Assembly (NCBI GenBank): GCA_003332035.1
Contig: QOQI01000013.1
Span: forward strand, 1-32,307
DNA from: Paracoccaceae bacterium
GTDB taxonomy: Bacteria; Pseudomonadota; Alphaproteobacteria; Rhodobacterales; Rhodobacteraceae
Direction: 5' to 3'
Length of the DNA stretch: 32,307 nt
The position numbers were made by a program, and so were the translations under genes. This document shows positions 19,073-27,448 of this stretch, piece by piece. Position 1 is the stretch's first letter, and every line of letters begins with the position of its first letter. Below the pieces are notes generated by a model. It saw only the letters and a program-made list of their open reading frames with translations, ran no database searches and was not told the origin of the DNA.

Positions 19073-19621
19073 ATAGCCCGTAAACCACACAACGCGCCCC
19101 CCTCGCGCGAAACTGGACCCAGAGTAAATGATGGTATCCAGAGCCCAGAAATCCGATTAATAGGCGCTGAAGGAGAGAATGAAGGGGTAGTATCCCCACA
19201 AAAAGCACTCTTAATGGCAGAAGATGTTGGCTTAGATTTAGTCGAAATTTCACCCAACGCCAATCCACCTGTTTGTAAAATAATGGATTTCGGAAAGTAT
19301 AAATACGAACAACAAAAACGTGAGTCTGAGGCTCGTAAAAAACAAAAAATAATTGAAGTTAAGGAAATAAAGTTTAGGCCTGGAACCGATATACATGACT
19401 ATGATGTAAAAATGAGAAGCGTATATAAATTTCTCGAAAATGGGGACAAAGTAAAAATTACTATGCGGTTTAGAGGTAGAGAAATGGCCCACCAGGAACT
19501 TGGCAGAGAATTACTAGAACGAGTAGCTGACGATGTTCAAAACCATGGAAAAGTTGAAAACATACCAAAACTAGAAGGCCGGCAGATGACTATGATGATA
19601 GGTCCTATGCCAACTAAATAA
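19073..19621 (+). CDS. infC: Translation initiation factor IF-3, starting at ATA
   Basis: IF-3 binds the 30S subunit, prevents premature 50S joining and rejects non-canonical start codons. Reading from ATA gives 182 residues, the normal IF-3 length: [32 protein letters not shown], then [20 protein letters not shown], the linker [15 protein letters not shown], and the C-domain [14 protein letters not shown] and [15 protein letters not shown]. Starting at the first ATG (19214) would give 135 residues and lose most of the N-terminal domain. E. coli infC starts with ATT, which lets IF-3 repress its own synthesis; ATA should serve the same purpose here. A weak terminator follows. Confidence 0.93.
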   Translation: MARKPHNAPPSRETGPRVNDGIQSPEIRLIGAEGENEGVVSPQKALLMAEDVGLDLVEISPNANPPVCKIMDFGKYKYEQQKRESEARKKQKIIEVKEIKFRPGTDIHDYDVKMRSVYKFLENGDKVKITMRFRGREMAHQELGRELLERVADDVQNHGKVENIPKLEGRQMTMMIGPMPTK

Positions 19622-19647
19622 TTAAATATGACCAAAAATTAAAAATT

Positions 19648-19675
19648 TAAGGCGTTTTTAGCGTCTTATTTTTTT
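19648..19675 (+). terminator. Probable intrinsic terminator after infC
   Basis: TAAGGCG (19648-19654) and CGTCTTA (19662-19668) form a 7-bp stem with one G-T pair around TTTTTAG, followed by seven T's. It sits 26 bases past the infC stop. Stability is modest, but position and T-run support it. Confidence 0.6.
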
Positions 19676-19743
19676 GTTCTACCTTTCAAGTCGAAATACG
19701 TAAATTTTGATAAATTTTAAGGTATAAAGCTAAAATCAGCGAA

Positions 19744-19765
19744 AAAGCAAATGACCTTTTGCTTT
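19744..19765. terminator. AT-rich hairpin between converging infC and xdhC-like genes
   Basis: AAAGCAAA (19744-19751) and TTTGCTTT (19758-19765) are exact complements around TGACCT. T-rich sequence follows on the plus strand and on the minus strand as well, so it could end transcription from either side. The stem has only two G-C pairs, so confidence is low. Confidence 0.35.
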
Positions 19766-19787
19766 ATTTATTTCCGTATCGCTAAAC

Positions 19788-20759
19788 TTATTTTACTAAT
19801 CGAAGTGTTGCGATCACTTCTGCAAGAATTGAAACAGATATTTCTTCTGGTGAAGATGCACCTATGTCTAGGCCTATTGGGCCACATACACGATCTATTG
19901 CTGTTTCTGTAAAGCCAGCAATCCTAAGCCTATCTTTTCGTTGCTTGTGTGTTTTCTTCGAACCCAATGCTCCGATATAAAATGCCTCACTTTGTAAAGC
20001 GATGTGTAATGCAGGATCATCTAATTTCGGATCATGAGTTAAAAGAATAACAGCGGTTCTATAATTTGGCTTCGTTTCAGTCAAAGCTACATCAGGCAAA
20101 TCATTAGATATTTTAATACTTCCAAAACGCTCACGATTTGCAAAACTTTCTCGCGGATCAATTATTCGGAGGGAAAATCCAGCTACTTGAGCAATCGGGA
20201 CAAGAGCTTGAGCAATATGTACTGCACCTACTATATCCATTTTAAGTTTAGGAGAATACACGTTCAAAAAGGTTATTCCATCATCTTTAAACCCTGATCT
20301 GTCTTTACGAAGTCTATCTTCGTACCCATTGTAGACTAAGCGGCGTTTCAAAGTTTTTATATTGATTTCATAAATAATAGATTGATCTTTAGCTATTGCA
20401 TCCACCAATTCTTTTAAAAGCTCCTGTGGCAGCTGTTTCCCAACAGGTTCTACAAGTACTCTAATTTTGCCACCGCAAGCCAAGCCAACAGCAAATGCAT
20501 CATCATCACTGATGCCATATTCTAACACTTTTGTTTTACCGTCTTTTATAGAATCTAAAGCTTCTAAAACTACTGCACCCTCAACACAACCGCCAGAAAC
20601 TGATCCCTCCATACGGCCATCACCTGATACAATTAGTTGAGACCCTACACGACGCGGAGCTGAGCCCCAAGTTTCTATAACCGTAGCTACTGCTGCCCCA
20701 ATACCCTTTTCATGCCATTGCAATGCAACCTCGAGTAAATTTTCAAATTTAAACTGCAT
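19788..20759 (-). CDS. XdhC/CoxI-family molybdoenzyme maturation protein
   Basis: XdhC-type proteins bind the molybdenum cofactor and help sulfurate and insert it into hydroxylases such as xanthine dehydrogenase or CO-dehydrogenase-like enzymes. The N-terminal XdhC/CoxI domain shows VIETWGSAPRRVGSQLIV and MEGSVSGGCVEGAVV with the conserved cysteine (about residue 58), and GLACGGKIRVLVEP; the C-terminal Rossmann domain shows DPRESFANRERF, LTHDPKLDDPAL and YIGALGSKKTHKQR. Its 323 residues fit two-domain members. No molybdoenzyme subunit genes are adjacent, so its client must be elsewhere. Divergent from pyrC. Confidence 0.9.
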   Translation of the reverse strand: MQFKFENLLEVALQWHEKGIGAAVATVIETWGSAPRRVGSQLIVSGDGRMEGSVSGGCVEGAVVLEALDSIKDGKTKVLEYGISDDDAFAVGLACGGKIRVLVEPVGKQLPQELLKELVDAIAKDQSIIYEINIKTLKRRLVYNGYEDRLRKDRSGFKDDGITFLNVYSPKLKMDIVGAVHIAQALVPIAQVAGFSLRIIDPRESFANRERFGSIKISNDLPDVALTETKPNYRTAVILLTHDPKLDDPALHIALQSEAFYIGALGSKKTHKQRKDRLRIAGFTETAIDRVCGPIGLDIGASSPEEISVSILAEVIATLRLVK

Positions 20760-20763
20760 AAAA

Positions 20764-20782
20764 AACCAAACTGAACCAAACT
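20764..20782. repeat. Two tandem copies of AACCAAACT, period 10
   Basis: AACCAAACT occurs at 20764-20772 and 20774-20782, one helical turn apart, immediately upstream of the xdhC-like start (20759). On that gene's strand it reads AGTTTGGTT twice. Being so close to the start codon it would lie in the leader or ribosome binding region; meaning unknown. Confidence 0.5.
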
Positions 20783-20813
20783 ATCTATATTTCACCTGTT
20801 ATCGTAAATTAGC

Positions 20814-20826
20814 CTTAATAATTAAG
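20814..20826. repeat. 13-base perfect palindrome in the xdhC-like/pyrC divergent region
   Basis: CTTAAT-A-ATTAAG is symmetrical about A20820, about 75 bases before the pyrC ATG. It could be an operator, but an AT-only core of this length is not rare in such AT-rich DNA. Confidence 0.3.
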
Positions 20827-20899
20827 CAAACAACTCAAATTCAATATTTAATAGAATCTTTAGCTAGAAAGCCTTGAAAATATTGTGTAACGCCATTCT

Positions 20900-21943
20900 A
20901 TGGTTAAAGAACTAGTAATAGTACGTCCAGACGACTGGCATCTGCATTTAAGAGATGAAGATTTACTGCCAATAACGGTTAATGAATCAGCCAAATCTTT
21001 TGCAAGAGCGATAATAATGCCTAATTTAGTCCCACCAATTACTAAGCTGGTTGATGCTAAAAGTTATAAACATCGAATAATGAAAGCCCTAAAACCAAAT
21101 CTGTCTTTTATTCCTTTGATGACTCTTTACATGACAGAAGAAACGGACCCTAGAGAGGTCGAAAAGGGGTTTATGAATGGTTTGATTTCAGCTGTAAAAT
21201 TATATCCAGCTGGAGCAACGACGAACTCTCAGTCTGGTGTTAAAAACTTTGAAAAAATCAAACCTGTTTTAGAAATTATGGCAGAAATTGGATGTCCGCT
21301 TTGTATTCATGGAGAAGTAACAGACAGTAACATTGATATATTCGATCGAGAAAAGGTATTTATCAACACGGTTTTAGAAAAAATTCGTACTGATAATCCC
21401 ACTTTGAAAGTTATCATAGAACATATCACGACAAAAGATGCTGTAGATTATGTAATCGCAGGAAAAAATAATTTAGCAGCAACGATAACTACTCATCACC
21501 TTGCTATTAACAGAAACGATTTATTAGCTGGCGGTATAAAGCCCCATTTTTATTGTTTGCCCGTAGTAAAACGAGAAGATCATCGATTGGCATTAGTCGA
21601 GGCAGCAGTTTCCGGATCACCAAAATTTTTTCTTGGAACAGATAGCGCACCTCATTTAGACCATGACAAGGAAAGCTCATGTGGGTGCGCTGGCTGTTTT
21701 ACTGCTACGAATACGTTAGAGATTTTAGCGCACATTTTTGAAGAGCGAAGTGCACTCAATAAATTAGAATTGTTCACATCAATCAATGGAGCAGAATTTT
21801 ATGAAAAGAATATTAATACTGATAAAATTAAACTAATAAAAAAAGATAAACCCGTCTCATTCCCAAAAAAACTATCTACTCCGCTTGGAAAAATAACAAT
21901 ATTCAAACCAAATTTTGAGACAAAATGGCAAGTCCTGGCTTAA
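20900..21943 (+). CDS. pyrC: Dihydroorotase
   Basis: Closes carbamoyl-aspartate to dihydroorotate in de novo pyrimidine synthesis. Zinc-binding DDWHLHLRD lies at residues 10-18, the carboxylated-lysine region is AVKLYPAGATTNSQSG, further ligands are in CIHGEVTD and IIEHITTKDAVDY, and the catalytic aspartate is in FLGTDSAPH. Its 347 residues match the class II (E. coli-like) dihydroorotase. pyrE follows after 52 bases, forming a pyrimidine operon. Confidence 0.97.
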   Translation: MVKELVIVRPDDWHLHLRDEDLLPITVNESAKSFARAIIMPNLVPPITKLVDAKSYKHRIMKALKPNLSFIPLMTLYMTEETDPREVEKGFMNGLISAVKLYPAGATTNSQSGVKNFEKIKPVLEIMAEIGCPLCIHGEVTDSNIDIFDREKVFINTVLEKIRTDNPTLKVIIEHITTKDAVDYVIAGKNNLAATITTHHLAINRNDLLAGGIKPHFYCLPVVKREDHRLALVEAAVSGSPKFFLGTDSAPHLDHDKESSCGCAGCFTATNTLEILAHIFEERSALNKLELFTSINGAEFYEKNINTDKIKLIKKDKPVSFPKKLSTPLGKITIFKPNFETKWQVLA

Positions 21944-21995
21944 GTTAAAATAACGAACCAAAAAATAAACTGTTTCTCACTCAAAGGAGCCAAAT

Positions 21996-22670
21996 ATGAT
22001 CTCATCAAATTATCCAGTCAATTCTGAGATCGCAAGACTGACCGCGCGAATGTTGCTTGAGGTAAAGGCAGTTCACTTTAATTCAAAAAACCCATTTACT
22101 CTAGCATCTGGATTGCCTAGCCCAACCTATATCGATTGTAGAAAATTAATTTCCTATCCAAGAGTGCGCTCGACTATTATGGATTTTTTGACCGTTACCG
22201 TGATGCGAAATGTTGGCTTCGAGGCTTTTGATAATATTGCAGGAGGAGAAACAGCTGGAATCCCATTTGCAGCTTTAGTGGCTGAAAGAATGGGATTACC
22301 TATGAGCTATATTAGGAAAAAACCGAAAGGCTACGGTCGCAATGCTCGGATTGAAGGGCGAGTCTCTGAAGGTCAAAATGTTTTATTGGTTGAAGACTTA
22401 ACCACAGACGGTGGTTCCAAGCTTTCCTTTGTTGAAGCAATAAGAGAAACTGGAGCCAAATGCTCTCACACGGCTGTAATTTTTTATTATGGGATTTTTC
22501 CGGATACGGAGGCTATTCTTGGGGAAAAAGGCATAACATTACATAGACTGTGTACCTGGTGGGATATTTTTGAAGAAGCTAAGAAAAATGATGAGTTCGA
22601 CTCTCAAACATTATCTGAGGTAAAGGAGTTCTTGGAACAGCCCAGAAAATGGCAAGAAAAAAGATCGTAA
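21996..22670 (+). CDS. pyrE: Orotate phosphoribosyltransferase
   Basis: Joins orotate and PRPP to make orotidine monophosphate. The PRPP-binding loop [20 protein letters not shown] is present, together with [27 protein letters not shown] and the flexible-loop [16 protein letters not shown]. Length 224 is usual for alphaproteobacterial forms. AAAGGAG precedes the ATG at good spacing. It is the next gene after pyrC in the pathway and on the chromosome. Confidence 0.97.
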   Translation: MISSNYPVNSEIARLTARMLLEVKAVHFNSKNPFTLASGLPSPTYIDCRKLISYPRVRSTIMDFLTVTVMRNVGFEAFDNIAGGETAGIPFAALVAERMGLPMSYIRKKPKGYGRNARIEGRVSEGQNVLLVEDLTTDGGSKLSFVEAIRETGAKCSHTAVIFYYGIFPDTEAILGEKGITLHRLCTWWDIFEEAKKNDEFDSQTLSEVKEFLEQPRKWQEKRS

Positions 22671-22766
22671 TAATTAATAATTAATAATTCAGTTATTAAA
22701 TTCCTTTATATTCACCATATTTAGTGTTATTTTGTGTGTATGGTCATATATATTGTGATTAACATG

Positions 22767-22775
22767 TTATCCACA
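22767..22775 (+). promoter_or_regulatory. Perfect DnaA box upstream of dnaB
   Basis: TTATCCACA fully matches the high-affinity DnaA box TTATnCACA. It lies 68 bases before the dnaB ATG and 12 bases after a TATATT -10-like hexamer (22749-22754), so bound DnaA would sit near the transcription start. TAACATGTTA (22760-22769), a 10-bp palindrome, overlaps its left end, and a GANTC methylation-type site GATTC is at 22826-22830. Confidence 0.6.
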
Positions 22776-22842
22776 TAGATATACATTTTGCCTCTAGAGT
22801 TAGTTGAAGTTATCACAGAAGGGTCGATTCCAAGGAGTTTAA

Positions 22843-24309
22843 ATGAACAAATTCGCAGAGATCAGCTCTAATAAAAATTCCACAGAACTAGTGCCGCACT
22901 CTATCGAAGCCGAGCAGCAGCTCCTTGGAGGGATACTAAACAACAATGATCTATTTTACTCACTAGAAGACAAGATAGATCCTGAACATTTTTACGACCC
23001 AATTCATGCTCGAATTTTTGATGTAATTTCAACTAGAATAAAAGACGGAAAGCTGGCTTCGGCTGTAACAGTAAATACCTTTCTAACAGAGGATCAGGGC
23101 CTCAAAGAATTAGGTGGAAGCGCCTACTTAGCCCAGTTGATGGCCGGATCAGTAGCCAGTTCCGCAATTAAAGATTATTCAAAATTAGTTTATGATCTAG
23201 CCGTTAGAAGAGAGCTGATCGTTTTGGGTCAAGAGATAAGTTCGAGAGCCCAATCCATTAAAGTTGACGAGCAACCTGAAGAACAAATAATTTTGGCCGA
23301 ACAAAATCTATATAAAATTGGAGATAGCGGAAAGTCTGAAACTGGCTTTAAATCTTTTCTAAAAGCCCTGGGCGAAGCCGTACAAGTGGCTAATGCAGCG
23401 CACCATCGGGATGGTAATTTAGCAGGTATTTCAACAGGTTTTATCGATTTAGATAAAAAAATGGGAGGCCTTCATTCATCCGATTTAATTATTTTAGCTG
23501 GCCGTCCTTCAATGGGGAAAACGTCTCTAGCAACTAATATCGCTTACAATATAGCTAAATCTTTTCAAAAGCGTGATAATCCAGATGGATCTTCAGAAAC
23601 TTTAGATGGTGGGATAGTTGGCTTTTATTCATTAGAGATGAGCGCTGAACAGTTAGCGGCTCGCATATTATCAGAAACCGCTGAAATACCGTCTGAGCAA
23701 ATAAGGCGTGGCGATATGACAGAAAATGAATTCCGTCGATTTGTTGAAGCCGCTAAATCTATAGAAAGTTCTCCTTTATACATAGACGACACCCCTGCCC
23801 TAACTATTGCTCAGCTAGCATCAAGGGCACGACGTTTAAAACGAACTAATGGCCTTGATGCTTTAATTATCGATTATTTACAATTAGTTCGTGCTCCTTC
23901 CAGCAGAGAAAGTAGAGTAAATGAAATATCAGAAATTACCCAGGGCCTAAAAGCTATTGCAAAGGAGTTAAATATTCCAGTAATTGCCCTTTCCCAACTA
24001 TCAAGACAGGTCGAGAACAGAGAAGACAAAAGACCACAACTTGCAGACTTGCGGGAGTCGGGCTCAATTGAACAAGATGCTGATGTTGTTTTATTTGTTT
24101 ATCGTGAAGAATATTATAAAGAGCGTGAAAAACCTAGTGATCATGACTTAGAGAAAATGGCAGTCTGGCAGGAGGAAATGGACCGTCTCCATGGTCGCGC
24201 AGAATTAATTCTTGGTAAACAGAGGCATGGCCCAATAGGAACCGTCGAGCTCAGTTTTGAGGGTAAATTTACACGCTTCGGAAATTTAGTAAAACCTTGG
24301 CAACAATAA
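22843..24309 (+). CDS. dnaB: Replicative DNA helicase DnaB
   Basis: Hexameric helicase that unwinds DNA at the replication fork. N-terminal domain begins with PHSIEAEQQLLGGIL; the RecA-like motor has Walker A GRPSMGKTSLATN, FYSLEMSAEQLAARI, Walker B DALIIDYLQLV, PVIALSQLSRQVENR, RPQLADLRESGSIEQDADVV and VELSFEGKFTRFGN at the end. Its 488 residues are full length and no intein is present. AAGGAG lies well placed before ATG. The leader holds a perfect DnaA box, suggesting control by the initiator protein. Confidence 0.98.
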   Translation: MNKFAEISSNKNSTELVPHSIEAEQQLLGGILNNNDLFYSLEDKIDPEHFYDPIHARIFDVISTRIKDGKLASAVTVNTFLTEDQGLKELGGSAYLAQLMAGSVASSAIKDYSKLVYDLAVRRELIVLGQEISSRAQSIKVDEQPEEQIILAEQNLYKIGDSGKSETGFKSFLKALGEAVQVANAAHHRDGNLAGISTGFIDLDKKMGGLHSSDLIILAGRPSMGKTSLATNIAYNIAKSFQKRDNPDGSSETLDGGIVGFYSLEMSAEQLAARILSETAEIPSEQIRRGDMTENEFRRFVEAAKSIESSPLYIDDTPALTIAQLASRARRLKRTNGLDALIIDYLQLVRAPSSRESRVNEISEITQGLKAIAKELNIPVIALSQLSRQVENREDKRPQLADLRESGSIEQDADVVLFVYREEYYKEREKPSDHDLEKMAVWQEEMDRLHGRAELILGKQRHGPIGTVELSFEGKFTRFGNLVKPWQQ

Positions 24310-24445
24310 TTGGTCAGCGGTAATTAGACAGGATAAATACGGACAAAAAATTTTGAAAAAAATTTGTTTTAATTTATTGGTTTTCAGTAATTTAATAGTC
24401 TACTGTTCTTTTAAAATGTTAAGCTCAATTTTTGATTTTTGATAA

Positions 24446-25489
24446 ATGGCGACAGCAACAGCAACAATAAATTTAAATGCTATAAGAAAAAATTGGCAAA
24501 AATTGCGAAGCTTATCGAGCAATGATGCTGCTGCAGTGGTTAAGGCAAATGCTTATGGATTGGGTCTAAAGCAAGTCGCTAAAGCACTTTACGTTGAAGG
24601 GGCAAGGATATTTTTTGTAGCAACAGCCGAAGAAGGCGCAGAGTTGCGCTCAATTCTGGGTGAACCATCAGATATATATGTTTTTTCCGGCCATATGGTT
24701 GGCGATACAGAGTTAATCAAAAACTATAATTTAATACCCCTCATAAATTCTATCGAGCAATTATCTAGACATTCAAAACTTTTAAGAGAGCAAAAATTTG
24801 GTGTCCAACTGGATACCGGTATGAATAGGTTGGGTCTGGAGCCTATGGAATGGGAAGCTTCTAAAGAGCTCACTCTATCTTTAAATCCAGTGTTAATTAT
24901 GTCTCACTTAGCTTGCGCAGATGAACCAAACCATAAGATGAACATAAACCAACTTAATAACTTTCTTACCCTTACAAACAAAATAAATATAAAAAAATCC
25001 TTGGCAGCTACTGGTGGAATATTATTAGGGCCAGAATATCATTTTGACTTAACGAGACCTGGAATAGGAATTTATGGTTGTTCTCCAATGCAAGATTGCC
25101 TCCCCGTCCTGAAAATTGACATACCAGTGATCCAAATTCGAAATATTGAAAGTGGTGAGACGGTAGGCTACGGCAACACATGGACCTCTCCATCTAAAAA
25201 AAGAATAGCAACGATATCTGCTGGTTATGCTGATGGAATTTTCAGAACTATTGGCAAAAAAACTAGACTGTATTTTGAAGAAATTGGCTGTCCAATAATC
25301 GGTCGAATTTCCATGGACTTGATTGGTGTCGATATAACGAGCCTAAATGTTGAACCAGATAGATTAGCATTGATAAATTCTAGACAAACAATTGATAAAA
25401 TTGCTGACGATGCTGGAACTATAGGTTACGAATTTCTGACTTCTTTAGGTCAAAGATATAAGCGAAACTATACAGGTGTAGCCAGATGA
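24446..25489 (+). CDS. alr: Alanine racemase
   Basis: PLP enzyme making D-alanine for peptidoglycan. The N-terminal barrel has the PLP lysine in AAVVKANAYGLG, then QLDTGMNRLG and MSHLACADEPNHKMN; the C-terminal domain carries the catalytic tyrosine in VGYGNTWTS, SAGYADGIFR, GRISMDLIGVDIT and TSLGQRYKRNY at the end. Length 347 is normal. Its stop overlaps the start of mlaE by four bases, so the lipid transporter genes are translated together with it. Confidence 0.96.
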   Translation: MATATATINLNAIRKNWQKLRSLSSNDAAAVVKANAYGLGLKQVAKALYVEGARIFFVATAEEGAELRSILGEPSDIYVFSGHMVGDTELIKNYNLIPLINSIEQLSRHSKLLREQKFGVQLDTGMNRLGLEPMEWEASKELTLSLNPVLIMSHLACADEPNHKMNINQLNNFLTLTNKINIKKSLAATGGILLGPEYHFDLTRPGIGIYGCSPMQDCLPVLKIDIPVIQIRNIESGETVGYGNTWTSPSKKRIATISAGYADGIFRTIGKKTRLYFEEIGCPIIGRISMDLIGVDITSLNVEPDRLALINSRQTIDKIADDAGTIGYEFLTSLGQRYKRNYTGVAR

Positions 25490-26262
25490 TAAGCTTTACC
25501 GCACAAACCGGAAGATTATTTTTAAAATTTTGTAGTTTCATAGGAGAACTAATAATATTTTGTATTCGCGTTGCAGCAAATATTTTAACTCCACCTTTTT
25601 TTATGCGAGCATTCTTTTCATCTCTGGTGCAAATTGGTTGGTTATCTCTTCCAGTAGTTGGCATAACGGCATTTTTCACTGGCGGCGCTCTGGCTCTTCA
25701 AATTTATGCAGGTGGAGCAAGGTTTAATGCAGAAGAGGTCGTTCCTTCAATAGTCGCTATTGGCATGGTGCGAGAGCTTGGCCCTGTTTTGGGCGGTTTG
25801 ATGGTCGCAGCACGGGTAGCAAGTTCTATCGCAGCAGAAATAGGAACTATGAAAGTTACCGAGCAAATTGATGCTTTGAGCACCCTCTCCACTGATCCAA
25901 TCAAATATTTGGTAGTTCCACGATTGGTTGCTGCTTTTTTGACTGTACCATTATTAGTAGCAGTTGGAGATTCTATTGGCATCCTGGGTGGTTATGTTGT
26001 CGGCGTCACCCGTTTAGAGTTTAACAATACAATATACCTTATAAACTCAATAAATTATCTCGAATTTTGGGACATAATAAGCGGTCTTGTAAAGGGTGCT
26101 GTTTTTGGATGCATAATTGCTATTATGGGCTGTTTTTTTGGCATGCGCTGCGAAAAAGGAGCCAGAGGTGTTGGTCGAGCAACCAAATCAGCTGTTGTAT
26201 CTGCCTCCGTTTTAATCCTTGCTGCCAACTATTTTTTGACTGAGGCTTTCTTTTCATCATGA
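25486..26262 (+). CDS. mlaE: MlaE-family lipid ABC transporter permease
   Basis: Inner-membrane permease of an Mla-type system that moves phospholipids between the two membranes. Its 258 residues have about five or six hydrophobic helices. Family blocks seen: FFTGGALALQIYAGGARF, PSIVAIGMVRELGPVLGGLM, SSIAAEIGTMKVTEQIDAL and YLVVPRLVAAFLTVPLL. Start ATG overlaps the end of alr, and its own stop overlaps mlaF by four bases. The periplasmic MCE subunit MlaD is not in this operon. Confidence 0.93.
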   Translation: MISFTAQTGRLFLKFCSFIGELIIFCIRVAANILTPPFFMRAFFSSLVQIGWLSLPVVGITAFFTGGALALQIYAGGARFNAEEVVPSIVAIGMVRELGPVLGGLMVAARVASSIAAEIGTMKVTEQIDALSTLSTDPIKYLVVPRLVAAFLTVPLLVAVGDSIGILGGYVVGVTRLEFNNTIYLINSINYLEFWDIISGLVKGAVFGCIIAIMGCFFGMRCEKGARGVGRATKSAVVSASVLILAANYFLTEAFFSS

Positions 26263-27005
26263 TAGAAGTTGCAGACTTATATAAATCTTTTGATCAAAAT
26301 CATGTATTAAGGGGAGTTAACCTTAAAGTTAATGATGGAAAATCTATGGTGATCATAGGAGCTTCAGGGCAAGGAAAATCAGTCATTTTAAAATGCTTAC
26401 TTGGTCTAACCAAGCCGAATTCTGGAAAAATTTTATTAAATGGTATAGACCCAAATAGTCCTCAAAAAAATATTATTCGTTCTAAGATTGGAATGCTTTT
26501 TCAAGGGGGTGCATTATTCGACAGTTTGCCAATTTGGCAAAATGTTGCTTTTAGATATTTGCACGGTAAACAGAAAATTAATGCGATGGAAGCTAGAGAA
26601 ATTGCTATCAAAAAGTTAGAACGTGTAGGATTAAAAAAAAGTTTTGCTGATAATTTTCCTTCTGAACTTTCAGGTGGAATGCAAAAAAGGGTAGCTTTAG
26701 CGAGAGCCATCGCAACCCAGCCTGAAATTATATTTTTTGATGAACCAACTACTGGGTTGGATCCAATTATGGCTCAAGTTATTAATGAATTGATACGGGA
26801 ATTAGTGGAAGAATTAGGTGTTACAGCCGTAACAATAACGCATGATATTCAATCTGTTAGATCGATCGCGGATGAGGTGGCACTTCTTCACAATGGTATC
26901 ATACAATGGTCAGGAGCCTTAAAACAACTTGATAAGTCTAATAACAAATTCTTGAAACAATTTATCGCTGGATCCACCGTTGGCCCAATAGAAACTTTAC
27001 GGTGA
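26259..27005 (+). CDS. mlaF: Mla-type lipid ABC transporter ATP-binding protein
   Basis: ATPase partner of the MlaE permease. Walker A GASGQGKSVILKCL is near residue 35, Q-loop in IGMLFQGGALFDSLPIWQN (the GALFDS motif is typical of MlaF), signature LSGGMQKRVALARA, Walker B IIFFDEPTTGLDP, and the H-loop in TITHD. Its 248 residues form one nucleotide-binding domain. It overlaps mlaE by four bases and the next gene by one base. Confidence 0.95.
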   Translation: MIEVADLYKSFDQNHVLRGVNLKVNDGKSMVIIGASGQGKSVILKCLLGLTKPNSGKILLNGIDPNSPQKNIIRSKIGMLFQGGALFDSLPIWQNVAFRYLHGKQKINAMEAREIAIKKLERVGLKKSFADNFPSELSGGMQKRVALARAIATQPEIIFFDEPTTGLDPIMAQVINELIRELVEELGVTAVTITHDIQSVRSIADEVALLHNGIIQWSGALKQLDKSNNKFLKQFIAGSTVGPIETLR

Positions 27006-27391
27006 TGGCTGATCTTTTCCAACCATCCCCATTTTACCTTTTCGTAATTTTTTTCAAGACAATACTTTATATACCCTTGTGTGCATCATTGGGTTTGGTA
27101 ATGAGTATTTTTAGTGAAGGCAAATCCCGTCTTGCATCAGTTATGATAACAATTCTTTGTTTAATAATAATTTTTGCTACCAACCCAATTTTAATCTCAA
27201 TGGAAAGTCTAGATTTGTTTATTTTTATCGAGACTTTGTCAAAATTAGTATACGGATGGTTTCTACCTTTTTTTATAAGTTCCCTTTTTTTTGTAAGAAC
27301 AATTTTATACAGGTTTTCAAACCTTGTTTTAGAAATATTGCACCTTATTCTCTTTACTACAGCCCTCTTTTTTCTCATTTTAACATTGTAA
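27005..27391 (+). CDS. Unrecognised small membrane protein in the mla operon
   Basis: 128 residues with about four predicted transmembrane stretches (roughly 10-35, 45-68, 73-98 and 103-128) and few charged residues; SIFSEGKSRLAS forms the only clear polar loop early on. I do not recognise a family. The ATG overlaps the mlaF stop (TGATG); a GTG three bases earlier is also possible. Translation coupled to mlaF suggests it works with or near the lipid transporter, but it is too short to be a permease of its own and is not MlaD. Heavy T-rich codons and homopolymers are in line with a fast-evolving membrane protein. Confidence 0.75.
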   Translation: MADLFQPSPFYLFVIFFKTILYIPLCASLGLVMSIFSEGKSRLASVMITILCLIIIFATNPILISMESLDLFIFIETLSKLVYGWFLPFFISSLFFVRTILYRFSNLVLEILHLILFTTALFFLILTL

Positions 27392-27426
27392 ATAATGTCC
27401 AATTAATTTTATCCTTGCTTCAACGT

Positions 27427-27441
27427 TGTGCCTTTGGCACA
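27427..27441 (+). promoter_or_regulatory. Small perfect hairpin just before the radA start
   Basis: TGTGCC and GGCACA pair around TTT, and the 3' arm is followed directly by CGGAGGTATG. The strong GGAGG is only one base from the ATG at 27449, too close for normal use, so the hairpin may mask or position ribosome access. Could be chance. Confidence 0.35.
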
Positions 27442-27448
27442 CGGAGGT

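Noticed and set aside
18906-19268. 120-residue minus-strand ORF across the fpr/infC gap
   Set aside because: It covers the true N-terminus of infC and the promoter candidate; composition looks random.
22807-22820. Second DnaA box (TTATCACAG) before dnaB
   Set aside because: It differs from TTATnCACA at several positions once aligned without gaps.
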